Numbered from the stretch's first letter, positions 10,674 to 26,000 are shown. The stretch is 64,000 bases of DNA from Rhipicephalus microplus (GCF_043290135.1 NW_027464602.1:4712001-4776000); one strand, 5' to 3'. Numbers and translations: made by a program. Notes: a model not told the origin generated them from the letters alone.

Positions 10674-13600
10674 TCAAAGCTATCAGCCCAAAGAAAAAAA
10701 AGCACCGCACCACCACCGGGTGGGCTCGAACCTCCAACTTTTCGGTTAACAGCCGATCGCGCTGGCCAATCGCGCCACGGAGACAGTCCTGCTCCACTCT
10801 CACCACAATTAGAACATATCTTCAAAGCTATCAGCCCAAAGAAAAAAAAGCGCCGCACCACCACCGGGTGGGCTCGAACCTCCAACCTTTCGGTTAACAG
10901 CAGATCGCGCTAGCCAATTGCGCCACGGAGACAATCGTGCTCCACTCTCACCACCATCAGAACATATCTTTAAAGCTATCAGCGCAAAGAAAAAAAAAGC
11001 GCCGTACCACCACCGGGTGGGCTCGAACCTCTAACCTTTCGGTTAACAGCCGATCGCGCAAGCCAATTTCGCCATAGAGACAGTCCTGCTCCACTCTCAC
11101 CACCATCAGAACATATCTTCAAAGGTATCAGCCCAAAGAAAAAAAAGCGCCGCACCACCACTGGGTGGGCTCGAACCTCCGACTTTTCGGTTAACAGCCG
11201 ATCGCGCTAGCCAATTGCGCCACGGAGACAGTCCTGCTCCACTCTCACCTCCATCAGAACATATCTTCAAAGCTATCAGGCCAAAGAAAAAAAACCACCG
11301 CACCACCACCGAGTGGGCTCGAACCTCCAACCTTTCGGTTAACAGCCAATCGCGCTAGCCAATCGCGCCACGGAGACAGTCCTGCTCCACTCTCACCACC
11401 ATCAGAACATATCTTCAAAGCTATCAGCCCAAAGAAAAAAAACCACCGCACCACCACCGGGTGGGCTCGAACCTCCAACCTTTCGGTTAACAGCCAATCG
11501 CGCTAGCCAATTGCGCCAAGGAGACAGTCCTGCTCCACTCTCACCACCATCAGAACATATCTTCAAAGCTATCAGCACAAAGAAAAAAAAAAGCCGCACC
11601 ACTACCGGGTGGGCTCGAACCTCCAACCTTTCGGTTAACAGCCGATCGCGCTACCAACTGCGCCACGGAGACAGTCGTGCTCCACTCTCACCACCATCAG
11701 AACATATCTTCAAAGCAATCAGCACAAAGAAAAAAAAGCGCCACACCACCGCCGGGTGGGCTCGAAACTCCAACCTTTCGGTTAACAGCCGATCGCGCTA
11801 GCCAATTGCGCCACGGAGACAGTCCTGCTTCACTCTCACCACCATCAGAACATATCTTCAAAGCTATCAGCCCAAAGAAAAAAAAGCGTCATACCACCAC
11901 CGGGTGGGCTCCAACCTCCAACCTTTCGGTTAACAGCCAATCGCGCAAGCCAATTGCGCCTCGGAGACAGTCCTGCTCCACTCTCACCACCGTCAGAACA
12001 TATCTTCAAAGCTATCAGCCCAAAGAAAAAAAAGCGCCGCACCACTACCGGGTGGGCTCGAACCGCCAAACTTTCGGTTAACAGCCGATCGCGCTAGCCA
12101 ACTGCGCCACGGAGACAGTCCTGCTCCACTCTAACCACCATCAGAACATATCTTCAAAGCTATCAGCGCAAAGAAAAAATCAACACACCACTCCCGGGAG
12201 GGCTCGAAACTCCAACGTTTCGGTTAACAGCCGATCGCGCTAGCCCATTACGCCAGGGAGACAGTCCTGCTCCACTCTCACCACCATCAGAACATATCTT
12301 CAAAGCTATCAGCCCAAAGAAAAAAAAGCACCGCACCACCACCGGGGGGGGCTCGAAACTCCAACCTTTCGGTTGACAGCCGATCGCGCTAGCCAATTGC
12401 GCCACGGAGACAGTCGTGCTCCACTCTCACCACCATCAGAACATATCTTCAAAGCTATCAACGCAAACAAAAAAGCAACACACCACTCCCGGGAGGGCTC
12501 GAAACTCCAACCTTTCGGTCAACAGCCGATCGCGCTAGCCCATTGCGCCACGGAGACAGTCTTGCTCATCTCTCACCACCATCGGATCATATCATCAAAG
12601 CTATCAGCCCAAAGAAAAAAAAGCACCGCACCACCACCGGGTGGGCTCGAACCTCCAACTTTTCGGTTAACAGCCGATCGCGCTGGCCAATCGCGCCACG
12701 GAGACAGTCCTGCTCCACTCTCACCACAATTAGAACATATCTTCAAAGCTATCAGCCCAAAGAAAAAAAAGCGCCGCACCACCACCGGGTGGGCTCGAAC
12801 CTCCAACCTTTCGGTTAACAGCAGATCGCGCTAGCCAATTGCGCCACGGAGACAATCGTGCTCCACTCTCACCACCATCAGAACATATCTTTAAAGCTAT
12901 CAGCGCAAAGAAAAAAAAGCGCCGTACCACCACCGGGTGGGCTCGAACCTCTAACCTTTCGGTTAACAGCCGATCGCGCAAGCCAATTTCGCCATAGAGA
13001 CAGTCCTGCTCCACTCTCACCACCATCAGAACATATCTTCAAAGGTATCAGCCCAAAGAAAAAAAAGCGCCGCACCACCACTGGGTGGGCTCGAACCTCC
13101 GACTTTTCGGTTAACAGCCGATCGCGCTAGCCAATTGCGCCAAGGAGACAGTCCTGCTCTACTCTCACCTCCATCAGAACATATCTTCAAAGCTATCAGG
13201 CCAAAGAAAAAAAACCACCGCACCACCACCGAGTGGGCTCGAACCTCCAACCTTTCGGTTAACAGCCAATCGCGCTAGCCAATCGCGCCACGGAGACAGT
13301 CCTGCTCCACTCTCACCACCATCAGAACATATCTTCAAAGCTATCAGCCCAAAGAAAAAAAACCATTGCACCACCACCGGGTGGGCTCGAACCTCCAACC
13401 TTTCGGTTAACAGCCAATCGCGCTAGCCAATTGCGCCAAGGAGACAGTCCTGCTCCACTCTCACCACCATCAGAACATATCTTCAAAGCTATCAGCACAA
13501 AGAAAAAAAGCGCCGCACCACTACCGGGTGGGCTCGAACCTCCAACCTTTCGGTTAACAGCCGATCGCGCTAGCCAACTGCGCCACGGAGACAGTCGTGC

Positions 13601-13925
13601 TCCACTCTCACCACCATCAGAACATATCTTCAAAGCTATCAGCCCAAAGAAAAAAAAGCGCCACACCACCGCCGGGTGGGCTCGAAACTCCAACCTTTCG
13701 GTTAACAGCCGATCGCGCTAGCCAATTGCGCCACGGAGACAGTCCTGCTTCACTCTCACCACCATCAGAACATATCTTCAAAGCTATCAGCCCAAAGAAA
13801 AAAAAGCGTCATACCACCACCGGGTGGGCTCCAACCTCCAACCTTTCGGTTAACAGCCAATCGCGCAAGCCAATTGCGCCTCGGAGACAGTCCTGCTCCA
13901 CTCTCACCACCGTCAGAACATATCT
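10674..13925. repeat. Higher-order repeat copy 1, 3,252 bp (22 units)
   Basis: The block is followed directly by a nearly identical copy at +3,252 bp. The left boundary is a tcatc/tcttc difference at 10673 versus 13925. Markers spaced exactly 3,252 bp apart occur through the whole block, for example 10979/14231, 11845/15097, 12543/15795 and 13597/16849. Confidence 0.85.
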
Positions 13926-16900
13926 TCAAAGCTATCAGCCCAAAGAAAAAAAAGCACCGCACCACCACCGGGTGGGCTCGAACCTCCAACTTTTCGGTTA
14001 ACAGCCGATCGCGCTGGCCAATCGCGCCACGGAGACAGTCCTGCTCCACTCTCACCACAATTAGAACATATCTTCAAAGCTATCAGCCCAAAGAAAAAAA
14101 AGCGCCGCACCACCACCGGGTGGGCTCGAACCTCCAACCTTTCGGTTAACAGCAGATCGCGCTAGCCAATTGCGCCACGGAGACAATCGTGCTCCACTCT
14201 CACCACCATCAGAACATATCTTTAAAGCTATCAGCGCAAAGAAAAAAAAAGCGCCGTACCACCACCGGGTGGGCTCGAACCTCTAACCTTTCGGTTAACA
14301 GCCGATCGCGCAAGCCAATTTCGCCATAGAGACAGTCCTGCTCCACTCTCACCACCATCAGAACATATCTTCAAAGGTATCAGCCCAAAGAAAAAAAAGC
14401 GCCGCACCACCACTGGGTGGGCTCGAACCTCCGACTTTTCGGTTAACAGCCGATCGCGCTAGCCAATTGCGCCACGGAGACAGTCCTGCTCCACTCTCAC
14501 CTCCATCAGAACATATCTTCAAAGCTATCAGGCCAAAGAAAAAAAACCACCGCACCACCACCGAGTGGGCTCGAACCTCCAACCTTTCGGTTAACAGCCA
14601 ATCGCGCTAGCCAATCGCGCCACGGAGACAGTCCTGCTCCACTCTCACCACCATCAGAACATATCTTCAAAGCTATCAGCCCAAAGAAAAAAAACCACCG
14701 CACCACCACCGGGTGGGCTCGAACCTCCAACCTTTCGGTTAACAGCCAATCGCGCTAGCCAATTGCGCCAAGGAGACAGTCCTGCTCCACTCTCACCACC
14801 ATCAGAACATATCTTCAAAGCTATCAGCACAAAGAAAAAAAAAAGCCGCACCACTACCGGGTGGGCTCGAACCTCCAACCTTTCGGTTAACAGCCGATCG
14901 CGCTACCAACTGCGCCACGGAGACAGTCGTGCTCCACTCTCACCACCATCAGAACATATCTTCAAAGCAATCAGCACAAAGAAAAAAAAGCGCCACACCA
15001 CCGCCGGGTGGGCTCGAAACTCCAACCTTTCGGTTAACAGCCGATCGCGCTAGCCAATTGCGCCACGGAGACAGTCCTGCTTCACTCTCACCACCATCAG
15101 AACATATCTTCAAAGCTATCAGCCCAAAGAAAAAAAAGCGTCATACCACCACCGGGTGGGCTCCAACCTCCAACCTTTCGGTTAACAGCCAATCGCGCAA
15201 GCCAATTGCGCCTCGGAGACAGTCCTGCTCCACTCTCACCACCGTCAGAACATATCTTCAAAGCTATCAGCCCAAAGAAAAAAAAGCGCCGCACCACTAC
15301 CGGGTGGGCTCGAACCGCCAAACTTTCGGTTAACAGCCGATCGCGCTAGCCAACTGCGCCACGGAGACAGTCCTGCTCCACTCTAACCACCATCAGAACA
15401 TATCTTCAAAGCTATCAGCGCAAAGAAAAAATCAACACACCACTCCCGGGAGGGCTCGAAACTCCAACGTTTCGGTTAACAGCCGATCGCGCTAGCCCAT
15501 TACGCCAGGGAGACAGTCCTGCTCCACTCTCACCACCATCAGAACATATCTTCAAAGCTATCAGCCCAAAGAAAAAAAAGCACCGCACCACCACCGGGGG
15601 GGGCTCGAAACTCCAACCTTTCGGTTGACAGCCGATCGCGCTAGCCAATTGCGCCACGGAGACAGTCGTGCTCCACTCTCACCACCATCAGAACATATCT
15701 TCAAAGCTATCAACGCAAACAAAAAAGCAACACACCACTCCCGGGAGGGCTCGAAACTCCAACCTTTCGGTCAACAGCCGATCGCGCTAGCCCATTGCGC
15801 CACGGAGACAGTCTTGCTCATCTCTCACCACCATCGGATCATATCATCAAAGCTATCAGCCCAAAGAAAAAAAAGCACCGCACCACCACCGGGTGGGCTC
15901 GAACCTCCAACTTTTCGGTTAACAGCCGATCGCGCTGGCCAATCGCGCCACGGAGACAGTCCTGCTCCACTCTCACCACAATTAGAACATATCTTCAAAG
16001 CTATCAGCCCAAAGAAAAAAAAGCGCCGCACCACCACCGGGTGGGCTCGAACCTCCAACCTTTCGGTTAACAGCAGATCGCGCTAGCCAATTGCGCCACG
16101 GAGACAATCGTGCTCCACTCTCACCACCATCAGAACATATCTTTAAAGCTATCAGCGCAAAGAAAAAAAAGCGCCGTACCACCACCGGGTGGGCTCGAAC
16201 CTCTAACCTTTCGGTTAACAGCCGATCGCGCAAGCCAATTTCGCCATAGAGACAGTCCTGCTCCACTCTCACCACCATCAGAACATATCTTCAAAGGTAT
16301 CAGCCCAAAGAAAAAAAAGCGCCGCACCACCACTGGGTGGGCTCGAACCTCCGACTTTTCGGTTAACAGCCGATCGCGCTAGCCAATTGCGCCAAGGAGA
16401 CAGTCCTGCTCTACTCTCACCTCCATCAGAACATATCTTCAAAGCTATCAGGCCAAAGAAAAAAAACCACCGCACCACCACCGAGTGGGCTCGAACCTCC
16501 AACCTTTCGGTTAACAGCCAATCGCGCTAGCCAATCGCGCCACGGAGACAGTCCTGCTCCACTCTCACCACCATCAGAACATATCTTCAAAGCTATCAGC
16601 CCAAAGAAAAAAAACCATTGCACCACCACCGGGTGGGCTCGAACCTCCAACCTTTCGGTTAACAGCCAATCGCGCTAGCCAATTGCGCCAAGGAGACAGT
16701 CCTGCTCCACTCTCACCACCATCAGAACATATCTTCAAAGCTATCAGCACAAAGAAAAAAAGCGCCGCACCACTACCGGGTGGGCTCGAACCTCCAACCT
16801 TTCGGTTAACAGCCGATCGCGCTAGCCAACTGCGCCACGGAGACAGTCGTGCTCCACTCTCACCACCATCAGAACATATCTTCAAAGCTATCAGCCCAAA

Positions 16901-17177
16901 GAAAAAAAAGCGCCACACCACCGCCGGGTGGGCTCGAAACTCCAACCTTTCGGTTAACAGCCGATCGCGCTAGCCAATTGCGCCACGGAGACAGTCCTGC
17001 TTCACTCTCACCACCATCAGAACATATCTTCAAAGCTATCAGCCCAAAGAAAAAAAAGCGTCATACCACCACCGGGTGGGCTCCAACCTCCAACCTTTCG
17101 GTTAACAGCCAATCGCGCAAGCCAATTGCGCCTCGGAGACAGTCCTGCTCCACTCTCACCACCGTCAGAACATATCT
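13926..17177. repeat. Higher-order repeat copy 2, 3,252 bp (22 units)
   Basis: Second copy of the block at 10674-13925. The match ends near 17,208, where a gcgccgc unit replaces the expected gcaccgc unit. The region from 13,926 to about 19,552 is repeated again at about 21,457-27,085, with offsets of 7,531-7,533 bp. Confidence 0.85.
15984..17166. repeat. Eight-unit sub-block, copy 1 (about 1,183 bp)
   Basis: The eight-unit block is repeated directly at 17167-18350 with an offset of 1,183-1,184 bp; the one-base change comes from an A-run of 8 versus 9. The same eight-unit doubling recurs at about 23.5-25.9, 27.5-29.9 and 53.0-55.4 kb. Confidence 0.75.
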
Positions 17178-18350
17178 TCAAAGCTATCAGCCCAAAGAAA
17201 AAAAAGCGCCGCACCACCACCGGGTGGGCTCGAACCTCCAACCTTTCGGTTAACAGCAGATCGCGCTAGCCAATTGCGCCACGGAGACAATCGTGCTCCA
17301 CTCTCACCACCATCAGAACATATCTTTAAAGCTATCAGCGCAAAGAAAAAAAAAGCGCCGTACCACCACCGGGTGGGCTCGAACCTCTAACCTTTCGGTT
17401 AACAGCCGATCGCGCAAGCCAATTTCGCCATAGAGACAGTCCTGCTCCACTCTCACCACCATCAGAACATATCTTCAAAGGTATCAGCCCAAAGAAAAAA
17501 AAGCGCCGCACCACCACTGGGTGGGCTCGAACCTCCGACTTTTCGGTTAACAGCCGATCGCGCTAGCCAATTGCGCCACGGAGACAGTCCTGCTCCACTC
17601 TCACCTCCATCAGAACATATCTTCAAAGCTATCAGGCCAAAGAAAAAAAACCACCGCACCACCACCGAGTGGGCTCGAACCTCCAACCTTTCGGTTAACA
17701 GCCAATCGCGCTAGCCAATCGCGCCACGGAGACAGTCCTGCTCCACTCTCACCACCATCAGAACATATCTTCAAAGCTATCAGCCCAAAGAAAAAAAACC
17801 ATTGCACCACCACCGGGTGGGCTCGAACCTCCAACCTTTCGGTTAACAGCCAATCGCGCTAGCCAATTGCGCCAAGGAGACAGTCCTGCTCCACTCTCAC
17901 CACCATCAGAACATATCTTCAAAGCTATCAGCACAAAGAAAAAAAGCGCCGCACCACTACCGGGTGGGCTCGAACCTCCAACCTTTCGGTTAACAGCCGA
18001 TCGCGCTAGCCAACTGCGCCACGGAGACAGTCGTGCTCCACTCTCACCACCATCAGAACATATCTTCAAAGCTATCAGCCCAAAGAAAAAAAAGCGCCAC
18101 ACCACCGCCGGGTGGGCTCGAAACTCCAACCTTTCGGTTAACAGCCGATCGCGCTAGCCAATTGCGCCACGGAGACAGTCCTGCTTCACTCTCACCACCA
18201 TCAGAACATATCTTCAAAGCTATCAGCCCAAAGAAAAAAAAGCGTCATACCACCACCGGGTGGGCTCCAACCTCCAACCTTTCGGTTAACAGCCAATCGC
18301 GCAAGCCAATTGCGCCTCGGAGACAGTCCTGCTCCACTCTCACCACCGTC
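17167..18350. repeat. Eight-unit sub-block, copy 2 (about 1,184 bp)
   Basis: Direct repeat of 15984-17166. After it the units diverge (gcaccactaccggg with a cgaaccgcc T arm in place of gcaccaccaccggg with cgaacctcc), which marks the exchange point. Confidence 0.75.
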
Positions 18351-21300
18351 AGAACATATCTTCAAAGCTATCAGCCCAAAGAAAAAAAAGCGCCGCACCA
18401 CTACCGGGTGGGCTCGAACCGCCAAAATTTCGGTTAACAGCCGATCGCGCTAGCCAACTGCGCCACGGAGACAGTCCTGCTCCACTCTAACCACCATCAG
18501 AACATATCTTCAAAGCTATCAGCGCAAAGAAAAAATCAACACACCACTCCCGGGAGGGCTCGAAACTCCAACGTTTCGGTTAACAGCCGATCGCGCTAGC
18601 CCATTACGCCACGGAGACAGTCCTGCTCTACTCTCACCACCATCAGAACATATCTTCAAAGCTATCAGCCCAAAGAAAAAAAAGCACCGCACCACCACCG
18701 GGGGGGGCTCGAAACTCCAACCTTTCGGTTGACAGCCGATAGCGCTAGCCAATTGCGCCACGGAGACAGTCGTGCTCCACTCTCACCACCATCAGAACAT
18801 ATCTTCAAAGCTATCAACGCAAACTAAAAAGCAACACGCCACTCCCGGGAGGGCTCGAACCTCCAAATTTTCGGTTAACAGCCGATCGCGCTGGCCAACT
18901 GCGCCACGGAGACAGTCCTGCTCCACTCTCACCACCATTAAAACATATCTTCAAAGCTATCAGCCCAAAGAAAAAAAAGCGCTGCACCACCACCGGGTGG
19001 GCTCGAACCTCCAACCTTTCGGTTAACAGCCGATCGCGCTAGCCGATTGCGCCATGGAGACAGTCGTGCTCCACTCTCACCACCATCAGAACATATCTTC
19101 AAAGCTATCAGCGCAAAGAAAAAAGCAACACACCACTTTCGGGAGGGCTCGAATTTCCAACTTTTCGGTTAACAGCCGATCGCGCTGGCCCATTGCGCGA
19201 CGGAGACAGTCCTGCTCCACTCTCACCACAATTAGAACATATCTTCAAAGCTATCAGCCCAAAGAAAAAAATGCGCCGCACCACCACCGCATAAGCTCGA
19301 ACCTCCAACCTTTCGGTTAACAGCCGATCGCGCTAGCCAATTGCGCCACGGAGACAATCGTGCTCCACTCTCACCACCATCAGAACATATCTTCAAAGCT
19401 ATCAGCGCAAAGAAAAAAAGCATCACACCCCACCCGGAAGGGCTGGAACCTCCAACTTTTCGGTTAATAGCCGATCGCGCTAGCCAATTGCGCCACGGAG
19501 ACAGTCCTGCTCCACTCTCACCACCGTCAGAATATTTCTTCAGAGCTATCAGACCAAAGAAAAAAAAGCGCCGCACCACCACCGGGTGGGCTCGAACCTC
19601 CAACCTTTCGGTTAACAGCCGATAGCGCTAGCCAATTGCGCCACAGAGACAGTCGTGCTCCACTCTCACCAGCGTCAGACCATTTCTTCAGAGCTCTCAC
19701 CCCAAAGAAAAAAAAGCGCCGCACCACCACCGGGTGGGCTCAAACCTCCAACCTTTCGTATAACAGCCGATCGCGCTAGCCAATTGCGCCACGAAGACAG
19801 TCTTGCTCCACTCTCACCACCATCAGAACATATCTTCAAAGCTATTACCGCAAAGAAAAAAGCAACACACCACTCCCGGGAGAGCTTGAACCTCCAACTT
19901 TTCGGTTAACAGCCGATCGCGCTAGCGAACTGCACCAAGGAGACAGTCTTGCTTCACTCTCACCACTATCAGATCATGTCTTCAAAGCTATCAGCGCAAA
20001 GAAAAAAAAGGCGCCGCACCACCACCGGGTGGGCTCAAACCTCCAACCTTTCGGTTAACAACGACATCGCGCTAGCCAATCGCGCCACGGAGATTGTCCC
20101 GCTTCACTCTCACCACCATCAGAACATATCTTCAAAGCTATTAGCGCAAAGAAAAAAGCAACACACCACTCCCGGGAGGGCTCGAAACTCCAACCTTTCG
20201 GTTAACAGCCGATCGCGCTTGCCCATTGCGCCATGAGACAGTCCAGCTCCACTCTCACCACCATCAGAACATATCTTCAAAGCTATCAGCCCAAAGAAAA
20301 AAGAGCGCCACACCACCACCGGGTGGGCTCAAACCTCCGACTTTTCGGTTAACAGCCGATCGGGCTAGCCAATTGCGCCACGGAGACAGTCCTGCTCCAC
20401 TCTCACCACCATCAGAACATATCTTCAAAGCTATTAGCGCAAAGAAAAAAGCAACACACCACTCCCGGGAGGGCTCGAACCTCCAACCTTACGGTTAACA
20501 GCCGATCGCGCTAGCCAATGGCCCCACGGAGACAGTCGTGCTCCACTCTCACCATCGTCAGAACATTTCTTCAGAGCTATCACCCCCCCAAAAAAAAGCG
20601 CCGCACCACCACCGGTTGGGCTCGAACCTCCAACCTTTCGGTTGACAGCCCATCGCGCTAGCCAATTGCGCCACGAAGACTGTCCTGCTCCAATCTCACC
20701 ACCATCAGAACATATCTTCAAAGCTATTACCGCAAAGAAAATAGCAACACACCACTCCTGGGAGGGCTCGAGACACCAACCTTTCGGTTAACAGCCGATC
20801 GCGCTAGCCCATTGCGCCACGGAGGCCGTCTTGCTCCACTCTAACCCATCATCAGAACATATCTTCAAAGCTATCAGCGCAAAGAAAAAAAAGCGCTGCA
20901 CCACCACCAGGTGGGCTCGAACCTCCAACCTTTCGGTTAACAGCCGATCACGCTAGCCAATTGCGCCACGGAGACAGTCCTGCTCCACTCTCACCACCAT
21001 CAGAACATATCTTCAAAGCTATCAGCCCACAGAAAAAAAAAGCGCCACACAACCACCGGGTAGGCTCGAACCTCCGACTTTTCGGTTAACAGCCGATCGC
21101 GCTAGCCAATTGCGCCACGGAGACAGTCCTGCTCCACTCTCACCACCATCAGAACATATCTTCAAAGCTATCAGCGCAAAGAAAAAAAGCGCTGCACTAC
21201 CACCAGGTGGGCTCGAACCTCCAACCTTTCGGTTAACAGCCGATCGCGCTAGCCAATTGCGCCATGGAGGCAGTCTTGCTCCGCTCTCCCCACCATCAGA

Positions 21301-23094
21301 ACATATCTTCAAAGCTATCATCGCAAAGAAAAAAGCAACACACCACTCCCGGGAGGGCTCGAAACTCCAACCTTTCGGTCAACAGCCGATCGCGCTAGCC
21401 CATTGCGCCACGGAGACAGTCTTGCTCATCTCTCACCACCATCGGATCATATCATCAAAGCTATCAGCCCAAAGAAAAAAAAGCACCGCACCACCACCGG
21501 GTGGGCTCGAACCTCCAACTTTTCGGTTAACAGCCGATCGCGCTGGCCAATCGCGCCACGGAGACAGTCCTGCTCCACTCTCACCACAATTAGAACATAT
21601 CTTCAAAGCTATCAGCCCAAAGAAAAAAAAGCGCCGCACCACCACCGGGTGGGCTCGAACCTCCAACCTTTCGGTTAACAGCAGATCGCGCTAGCCAATT
21701 GCGCCACGGAAACAATCGTGCTCCACTCTCACCACCATCAGAACATATCTTTAAAGCTATCAGCGCAAAGAAAAAAAAAGCGCCGTACCACCACCGGGTG
21801 GGCTCGAACCTCTAACCTTTCGGTTAACAGCCGATCGCGCAAGCCAATTTCGCCATAGAGACAGTCCTGCTCCACTCTCACCACCATCAGAACATATCTT
21901 CAAAGGTATCAGCCCAAAGAAAAAAAAAGCGCCGCACCACCACTGGGTGGGCTCGAACCTCCGACTTTTCGGTTAACAGCCGATCGCGCTAGCCAATTGC
22001 GCCACGGAGACAGTCCTGCTCCACTCTCACCTCCATCAGAACATATCTTCAAAGCTATCAGGCCAAAGAAAAAAAACCACCGCACCACCACCGAGTGGGC
22101 TCGAACCTCCAACCTTTCGGTTAACAGCCAATCGCGCTAGCCAATCGCGCCACGGAGACAGTCCTGCTCCACTCTCACCACCATCAGAACATATCTTCAA
22201 AGCTATCAGCCCAAAGAAAAAAAACCACCGCACCACCACCGGGTGGGCTCGAACCTCCAACCTTTCGGTTAACAGCCAATCGCGCTAGCCAATTGCGCCA
22301 AGGAGACAGTCCTGCTCCACTCTCACCACCATCAGAACATATCTTCAAAGCTATCAGCACAAAGAAAAAAAAAAGCCGCACCACTACCGGGTGGGCTCGA
22401 ACCTCCAACCTTTCGGTTAACAGCCGATCGCGCTAGCCAACTGCGCCACGGAGACAGTCGTGCTCCACTCTCACCACCATCAGAACATATCTTCAAAGCT
22501 ATCAGCCCAAAGAAAAAAAAGCGCCACACCACCGCCGGGTGGGCTCGAAACTCCAACCTTTCGGTTAACAGCCGATCGCGCTAGCCAATTGCGCCACGGA
22601 GACAGTCCTGCTTCACTCTCACCACCATCAGAACATATCTTCAAAGCTATCAGCCCAAAGAAAAAAAAGCGTCATACCACCACCGGGTGGGCTCCAACCT
22701 CCAACCTTTCGGTTAACAGCCAATCGCGCAAGCCAATTGCGCCTCGGAGACAGTCCTGCTCCACTCTCACCACCGTCAGAACATATCTTCAAAGCTATCA
22801 GCCCAAAGAAAAAAAAGCGCCGCACCACTACCGGGTGGGCTCGAACCGCCAAACTTTCGGTTAACAGCCGATCGCGCTAGCCAACTGCGCCACGGAGACA
22901 GTCCTGCTCCACTCTAACCACCATCAGAACATATCTTCAAAGCTATCAGCGCAAAGAAAAAATCAACACACCACTCCCGGGAGGGCTCGAAACTCCAACG
23001 TTTCGGTTAACAGCCGATCGCGCTAGCCCATTACGCCAGGGAGACAGTCCTGCTCCACTCTCACCACCATCAGAACATATCTTCAAAGCTATCA

Positions 23095-26000
23095 GCCCAA
23101 AGAAAAAAAAGCACCGCACCACCACCGGGGGGGGGCTCGAAACTCCAACCTTTCGGTTGACAGCCGATCGCGCTAGCCAATTGCGCCACGGAGACAGTCG
23201 TGCTCCACTCTCACCACCATCAGAACATATCTTCAAAGCTATCAACGCAAACAAAAAAGCAACACACCACTCCCGGGAGGGCTCGAAACTCCAACCTTTC
23301 GGTCAACAGCCGATCGCGCTAGCCCATTGCGCCACGGAGACAGTCTTGCTCATCTCTCACCACCATCGGATCATATCATCAAAGCTATCAGCCCAAAGAA
23401 AAAAAAGCACCGCACCACCACCGGGTGGGCTCGAACCTCCAACTTTTCGGTTAACAGCCGATCGCGCTGGCCAATCGCGCCACGGAGACAGTCCTGCTCC
23501 ACTCTCACCACAATTAGAACATATCTTCAAAGCTATCAGCCCAAAGAAAAAAAAGCGCCGCACCACCACCGGGTGGGCTCGAACCTCCAACCTTTCGGTT
23601 AACAGCAGATCGCGCTAGCCAATTGCGCCACGGAGACAATCGTGCTCCACTCTCACCACCATCAGAACATATCTTTAAAGCTATCAGCGCAAAGAAAAAA
23701 AAGCGCCGTACCACCACCGGGTGGGCTCGAACCTCTAACCTTTCGGTTAACAGCCGATCGCGCAAGCCAATTTCGCCATAGAGACAGTCCTGCTCCACTC
23801 TCACCACCATCAGAACATATCTTCAAAGGTATCAGCCCAAAGAAAAAAAAGCGCCGCACCACCACTGGGTGGGCTCGAACCTCCGACTTTTCGGTTAACA
23901 GCCGATCGCGCTAGCCAATTGCGCCACGGAGACAGTCCTGCTCTACTCTCACCTCCATCAGAACATATCTTCAAAGCTATCAGGCCAAAGAAAAAAAACC
24001 ACCGCACCACCACCGAGTGGGCTCGAACCTCCAACCTTTCGGTTAACAGCCAATCGCGCTAGCCAATCGCGCCACGGAGACAGTCCTGCTCCACTCTCAC
24101 CACCATCAGAACATATCTTCAAAGCTATCAGCCCAAAGAAAAAAAACCATTGCACCACCACCGGGTGGGCTCGAACCTCCAACCTTTCGGTTAACAGCCA
24201 ATCGCGCTAGCCAATTGCGCCAAGGAGACAGTCCTGCTCCACTCTCACCACCATCAGAACATATCTTCAAAGCTATCAGCACAAAGAAAAAAAGCGCCGC
24301 ACCACTACCGGGTGGGCTCGAACCTCCAACCTTTCGGTTAACAGCCGATCGCGCTAGCCAACTGCGCCACGGAGACAGTCGTGCTCCACTCTCACCACCA
24401 TCTGAACATATCTTCAAAGCTATCAGCCCAAAGAAAAAAAAGCGCCACACCACCGCCGGGTGGGCTCGAAACTCCAACCTTTCGGTTAACAGCCGATCGC
24501 GCTAGCCAATTGCGCCACGGAGACAGTCCTGCTTCACTCTCACCACCATCAGAACATATCTTCAAAGCTATCAGCCCAAAGAAAAAAAAGCGTCATACCA
24601 CCACCGGGTGGGCTCCAACCTCCAACCTTTCGGTTAACAGCCAATCGCGCAAGCCAATTGCGCCACGGAGACAGTCCTGCTCCACTCTCACCACCGTCAG
24701 AACATATCTTCAAAGCTATCAGCCCAAAGAAAAAAAAGCGCCGCACCACCACCGGGTGGGCTCGAACCTCCAACCTTTCGGTTAACAGCAGATCGCGCTA
24801 GCCAATTGCGCCACGGAGACAATCGTGCTCCACTCTCACCACCATCAGAACATATCTTTAAAGCTATCAGCGCAAAGAAAAAAAAAAGTGCCGTACCACC
24901 ACCGGGTGGGCTCGAACCTCTAACCTTTCGGTTAACAGCCGATCGCGCAAGCCAATTTCGCCATAGAGACAGTCCTGCTCCACTCTCACCACCATCAGAA
25001 CATATCTTCAAAGGTATCAGCCCAAAGAAAAAAAAGCGCCGCACCACCACTGGGTGGGCTCGAACCTCCGACTTTTCGGTTAACAGCCGATCGCGCTAGC
25101 CAATTGCGCCACGGAGACAGTCCTGCTCCACTCTCACCTCCATCATAACATATCTTCAAAGCTATCAGGCCAAAGAAAAAAAACCACCGCACCACCACCG
25201 AGTGGGCTCGAACCTCCAACCTTTCGGTTAACAGCCAATCGCGCTAGCCAATCGCGCCACGGAGACAGTCCTGCTCCACTCTCACCACCATCAGAACATA
25301 TCTTCAAAGCTATCAGCCCAAAGAAAAAAAACCATTGCACCACCACCGGGTGGGCTCGAACCTCCAACCTTTCGGTTAACAGCCAATCGCGCTAGCCAAT
25401 TGCGCCAAGGAGACAGTCCTGCTCCACTCTCACCACCATCAGAACATATCTTCAAAGCTATCAGCACAAAGAAAAAAAGCGCCGCACCACTACCGGGTGG
25501 GCTCGAACCTCCAACCTTTCGGTTAACAGCCGATCGCGCTAGCCAACTGCGCCACGGAGACAGTCGTGCTCCACTCTCACCACCATCAGAACATATCTTC
25601 AAAGCTATCAGCCCAAAGAAAAAAAAGCGCCACACCACCGCCGGGTGGGCTCGAAACTCCAACCTTTCGGTTAACAGCCGATCGCGCTAGCCAATTGCGC
25701 CACGGAGACAGTCCTGCTTCACTCTCACCACCATCAGAACATATCTTCAAAGCTATCAGCCCAAAGAAAAAAAAGCGTCATACCACCACCGGGTGGGCTC
25801 CAACCTCCAACCTTTCGGTTAACAGCCAATCGCGCAAGCCAATTGCGCCTCGGAGACAGTACTGCTCCACTCTCACCACCGTCAGAACATATCTTCAAAG
25901 CTATCAGCCCAAAGAAAAAAAAGCGCCGCACCACTACCGGGTGGGCTCGAACCGCCAAAATTTCGGTTAACAGCCGATCGCGCTAGCCAACTGCGCCACG

